Assembly: GCA_000485475.1 (NCBI GenBank)
Contig: AXYY01000108.1
Location: 1-6,616, forward strand
Length of the DNA stretch: 6,616 nt
Source: Candidatus Ancillula trichonymphae ImTpAt
GTDB lineage: Bacteria > Actinomycetota > Actinomycetes > Actinomycetales > Bifidobacteriaceae
Reading direction: 5' to 3'
In this document: piece by piece, positions 4,232 through 6,616 of the stretch
Layout of the letters: each line of letters opens with the position of its first letter
How positions within the stretch are numbered: position 1 is the stretch's first letter
The notes under the pieces: model-generated
What the model was told of the DNA's origin: nothing
The model's database searches: none
Seen by the model: only the letters and a program-made list of their open reading frames with translations
Position numbers and translations under genes: made by a program

Positions 4232-6616
4232 TCGAACCTCCTTGCTTATCATCTGCAGTACTTTGCTTTAGGACCGTTTTATTCTCTTCAACTACTACTT
4301 TCGGTGGCCTTCTGCGTCGCTTGGGAGCATCCGCTGCATTCGCTGATTTACTTGCAGTCCTCTTGGCAGTTGTTTTTGTTGCTGTTGAACTGGCCTTCGA
4401 ATTCGCCGCAGATTTTCCAGATTTTTCAGGTGCCTGATCAACGGTTGACTCAGCGTCTTCAGCAACTTCCGGAGTAATTTCGAACGCCTTGGCCAACTTC
4501 TTCAAGTCCTTGCCCTCCGCAAGTGCCGCACGTTCAGCAATTGTCAACTCCACGTTTGCCACATCTTCAGCAACCGCACCTGCACGCAAAAGCGCCGCTC
4601 GTTTGTGCATCTCAAGTTCATATTTCTTGCGGTGTAGTTTTGCTTTCTTCTTGTTGTCTTCCTTGAGTTTCTTCGCAGATTTAACACCGGTCTTCGTCTG
4701 CACTTTTGCGGACCTCTTAAGCTCCAACTTCTCCTCTTTAGTTAACCTCCTGAACTTCTCAGCATCCTTAGCGCCCAGGGAGTACGCGGAAAGTCCAGAT
4801 GCTGGATGACCGGCGCGGAAAAAGCGCATCCTCGAGAGCAAAACAACAACCGGGTGCGTGAACATGCAAACAACGAACAAATCAATGAAAGTCGTTAGAC
4901 CAAGTGTAAATGCGAAACCACGAACTCCGCTAACTGCAAGCACATACAGAATCACAGCCGCCAAAATGTTGACAGTATCAGATGCCAGAATTGTTCGCAG
5001 CGCTCGTTTCCAACCGCGCGAAACTACCAAATTTAGACTTCGCCCGTCGCGTAACTCATCCCGAATACGCTCAAAGTAGACGATAAATGAATCCGCAGTA
5101 ATACCAATTGAAACTATCAACCCAATCACACCAGGAAGTGAAAGTCTGTAGCCAATTATCCAACTAAGTAGAAGGATAACACCGTAAGTGATGATTGATG
5201 CGATTCCAAGTGAACCAATGGTAATCAGACCTAATGCGCGGTACTGATACAACGAGTACAAAATCACGAGTAGAAGACCGAACACGCCTGCGAGTAACCC
5301 TTTTTCAAGTTGCTCTGAGCCCAAAGTTGCTGAAACGCGCTCAGTTGAATCAACATTGAAACTCATGGGCAATGAACCGAATGACAGCTGATTTGCGAGC
5401 GTGTTCGCCCACTCACGCGAATTTCCACTACTTCCACTTGAAATCTCAACGCCGTTGCCAGGCGTGAAAGTTGTAATTTTCTCAACGCTCGGGGCCGAGA
5501 TTATCAAACTGTCCAGCACAATTGCGAACTGGTTACGAGGCGAATCTAGTACTTTTATCTGGTCAGTGATGTTGATGAAGTTGTTGTCTTCAACATCATG
5601 AAACTTCAAGAACACCTTGTATTCTCCGGTTGACTTACCGTTCGAGTTGGTACCCATTCCAGAACTCGCCTGCGAAATTCCAGAACCTTCAACAGCAGTT
5701 TGTGCGAGAACATATTTACCAATCCCATCGTGCGAGCAAGTTACCAAAATCTTGTCCGTTGGATCATCTGAACCACCTTTACGATTCTCCTCCTTTGAGC
5801 AGTCCAACTCATCGAACTTCTTGATGTCATCCGCAGTAATCTGACTGAACTTCGAAGTGTCACCAGCAGAATCTGAAGCTAGTTGACTCTCATAAGTTGC
5901 TTTGTCCTTCTGGTTCGCTTCATCCTGGAATGCCTTAATTTCATCTTCAGAATACTTTCCGCCACCGTTCTTGTCCAGCTTCGAGGTATCTGGACTCGCA
6001 AGTGCTGATTTTGCCCCAAGTGCCGCACTGTAAAACTTCTCAGCCGCACCACCAATTATCAAAACTGGACGAAAACGCATACGAGCAGCTTTAGAAATCA
6101 AGTTAATTGTCTCATTTGATGGAGTTTCGCCAGGAATTCCAACAACAATATTACTACTACCCTGCTTGTTGATCTCCGATTCTGCAACACCAGAAGCGTC
6201 AATTCGCTGACGAATGACCCCAATCGCCTGATCCAGCGCCTTGTCATCAACCGTTTGGCCGCCTTCTAACTGCGGAGTTAGTATAATTTGAGTTCCACCA
6301 GCCAGGTCAAGTGCGAACTTCGGCAGAAAACTAACTGCATCTGCTCTCTTGTGTTCGTCCTTCTTCTCGTTCTTCTTATCTTCGGATTTGTTTTCCGCCG
6401 ACGCACTACTACTAAGGCTAGGACTTGCACTTGCAGATGCGGACGGAGGAGATTCAGACGGGCTTGCTGGTGCGGCAGTTGACGCGCTAGCAGCCGGAGT
6501 ATCGCTGCTGCTCGCACTAGCATCTGCGGAGGTACTCGGCGATTCTGCAGGTTTCTCGTCAGGTTTCTTGTGCGTGATGGAGTTCCAAATTTCTCCAGCT
6601 TTCGCACTAACTTCAC
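4221..6616 (-). CDS. secD: Protein translocase subunit SecD, 5' end outside window
   Basis: This is the larger subunit of the SecDF proton-driven translocation complex. The frame is open from the right edge through 797 codons. The start codon and first membrane segment are off-window. Residues are counted from the first complete codon (6614). Residues 18-90 are a Ser/Ala/Pro then Lys/Glu-rich insert. KFALDLAGGTQ (99-109) and VIRQRIDASGV follow, as in all SecD P1 domains. Two extracytoplasmic cysteines (C272, C293) flank a charged loop. The end of P1 reads FAIVLDSLIISAP. Membrane segments 2-6 lie at about 438-457, 461-487, 493-514, 541-563 and 565-593. Within TM4, SIGITADSFIVYFERIRDE (502-520) carries the conserved proton-path Asp, D508. 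After GHPASGLSAYSLG a Lys/Arg-rich cytoplasmic tail of about 183 residues follows. The Leu codon TTG at 6101 could be misread as a start but lies inside P1. secF starts before this gene ends. Confidence 0.96.
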   Translation of the reverse strand, partial: EVSAKAGEIWNSITHKKPDEKPAESPSTSADASASSSDTPAASASTAAPASPSESPPSASASASPSLSSSASAENKSEDKKNEKKDEHKRADAVSFLPKFALDLAGGTQIILTPQLEGGQTVDDKALDQAIGVIRQRIDASGVAESEINKQGSSNIVVGIPGETPSNETINLISKAARMRFRPVLIIGGAAEKFYSAALGAKSALASPDTSKLDKNGGGKYSEDEIKAFQDEANQKDKATYESQLASDSAGDTSKFSQITADDIKKFDELDCSKEENRKGGSDDPTDKILVTCSHDGIGKYVLAQTAVEGSGISQASSGMGTNSNGKSTGEYKVFLKFHDVEDNNFINITDQIKVLDSPRNQFAIVLDSLIISAPSVEKITTFTPGNGVEISSGSSGNSREWANTLANQLSFGSLPMSFNVDSTERVSATLGSEQLEKGLLAGVFGLLLVILYSLYQYRALGLITIGSLGIASIITYGVILLLSWIIGYRLSLPGVIGLIVSIGITADSFIVYFERIRDELRDGRSLNLVVSRGWKRALRTILASDTVNILAAVILYVLAVSGVRGFAFTLGLTTFIDLFVVCMFTHPVVVLLSRMRFFRAGHPASGLSAYSLGAKDAEKFRRLTKEEKLELKRSAKVQTKTGVKSAKKLKEDNKKKAKLHRKKYELEMHKRAALLRAGAVAEDVANVELTIAERAALAEGKDLKKLAKAFEITPEVAEDAESTVDQAPEKSGKSAANSKASSTATKTTAKRTASKSANAADAPKRRRRPPKVVVEENKTVLKQSTADDKQGGSNDR
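4224..4772 (-). other. Lys/Arg-rich cytoplasmic C-terminal tail of SecD
   Basis: This codes for the last 183 residues of SecD, after the sixth membrane segment and therefore on the cytoplasmic side. It contains 33 Lys and 13 Arg. The first about 95 residues have a helical, charged pattern (RRLTKEEKLELKRSAK, KKLKEDNKKKAKLHRKKYEL). The remainder is Ala/Ser/Thr/Lys-rich with a basic cluster APKRRRRPPK. No enzymatic domain is recognised. Confidence 0.8.
4237..4243 (-). promoter_or_regulatory. Shine-Dalgarno that fixes the secF start
   Basis: The minus strand reads AAGGAGG here, followed by the 5-base spacer TTCGA and ATG at 4231-4229. It lies within the last codons of secD and downstream of the alternative in-frame ATG at 4252, so it supports the shorter SecF. 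It is the strongest ribosome-binding site visible in the window. Confidence 0.85.
6345..6563 (-). other. Disordered insert of SecD between TM1 and the P1 domain
   Basis: This codes for 73 residues: first 56 of which 45 are Ser, Ala or Pro (21 S, 15 A, 9 P), then 17 mostly Lys/Glu/Asp residues (ENKSEDKKNEKKDEHKR). In textbook SecD the first membrane helix is followed almost directly by the LDL.GGT strand, so this looks like an added flexible, outward-facing linker. Its repetitive codons (AGT, GCA, TCT, AGC) make the DNA low in complexity. Confidence 0.8.

Noticed and set aside
4232..4252. SecF start at the ATG at 4252 (seven extra residues)
   Set aside because: The good AAGGAGG site lies between this ATG and the ATG at 4231, correctly spaced only for the latter.
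4221..6101. A shorter SecD starting at 6101
   Set aside because: The codon at 6101-6099 is TTG within the P1 domain (NLISKAARMRF). The frame continues upstream without a stop to the window edge and contains essential SecD motifs.
6278..6616. Leftward 112-codon open frame at the right edge
   Set aside because: It is out of frame with SecD. The SecD frame over the same bases gives LDLAGGTQ and VIRQRIDASGV, so this Arg-rich frame is a shadow.

Overview
The window is a chromosomal core region from what looks like a low-GC member of the Actinomycetota (base composition appears to be in the mid-40s % by eye). The evidence is the gene order secD-secF-rel on one strand, the actinobacterial style of the Rel protein (segments such as DSANAETIRKM and LHNARTW), and the actinobacterial SecD/SecF signatures (LDLAGGTQ, LGIDFTGGSEF). 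Species cannot be fixed from the sequence.

Layout: bases 1-193 are a short upstream region with short direct and inverted repeats. It ends in an excellent extended -10 promoter for a small rightward gene (194-724), a SixA-like histidine phosphatase whose mRNA is probably leaderless. This gene converges on a leftward three-gene unit. Only 11 bases separate the two facing stop codons, and an imperfect hairpin spanning both is a candidate bidirectional terminator.

On the minus strand, in transcription order, are secD (5' end outside the window; reads in at 6616 and stops at 4221), secF (start at 4231, overlapping the end of secD by 11 bases) and a full-length bifunctional (p)ppGpp synthetase/hydrolase (GTG start at 3108, four bases after the secF stop). 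The promoter for this unit is not in the window. SecD and SecF form the proton-driven accessory complex of the Sec translocon. Rel sets the level of the stringent-response alarmone. The tight packing implies one transcript and translational coupling. The apt gene that sits between secF and relA in Streptomyces coelicolor is absent.

I see no mobile element, CRISPR array, tRNA or rRNA, and no obviously new multi-gene system. The points most worth a second look are the SecD protein (a 73-residue Ser/Ala/Pro-rich then charged insert outside the membrane, and a Lys/Arg-rich cytoplasmic tail of about 183 residues), the leaderless phosphatase promoter, the hairpin over two convergent stop codons, and an unusual residue in the Rel synthetase loop.
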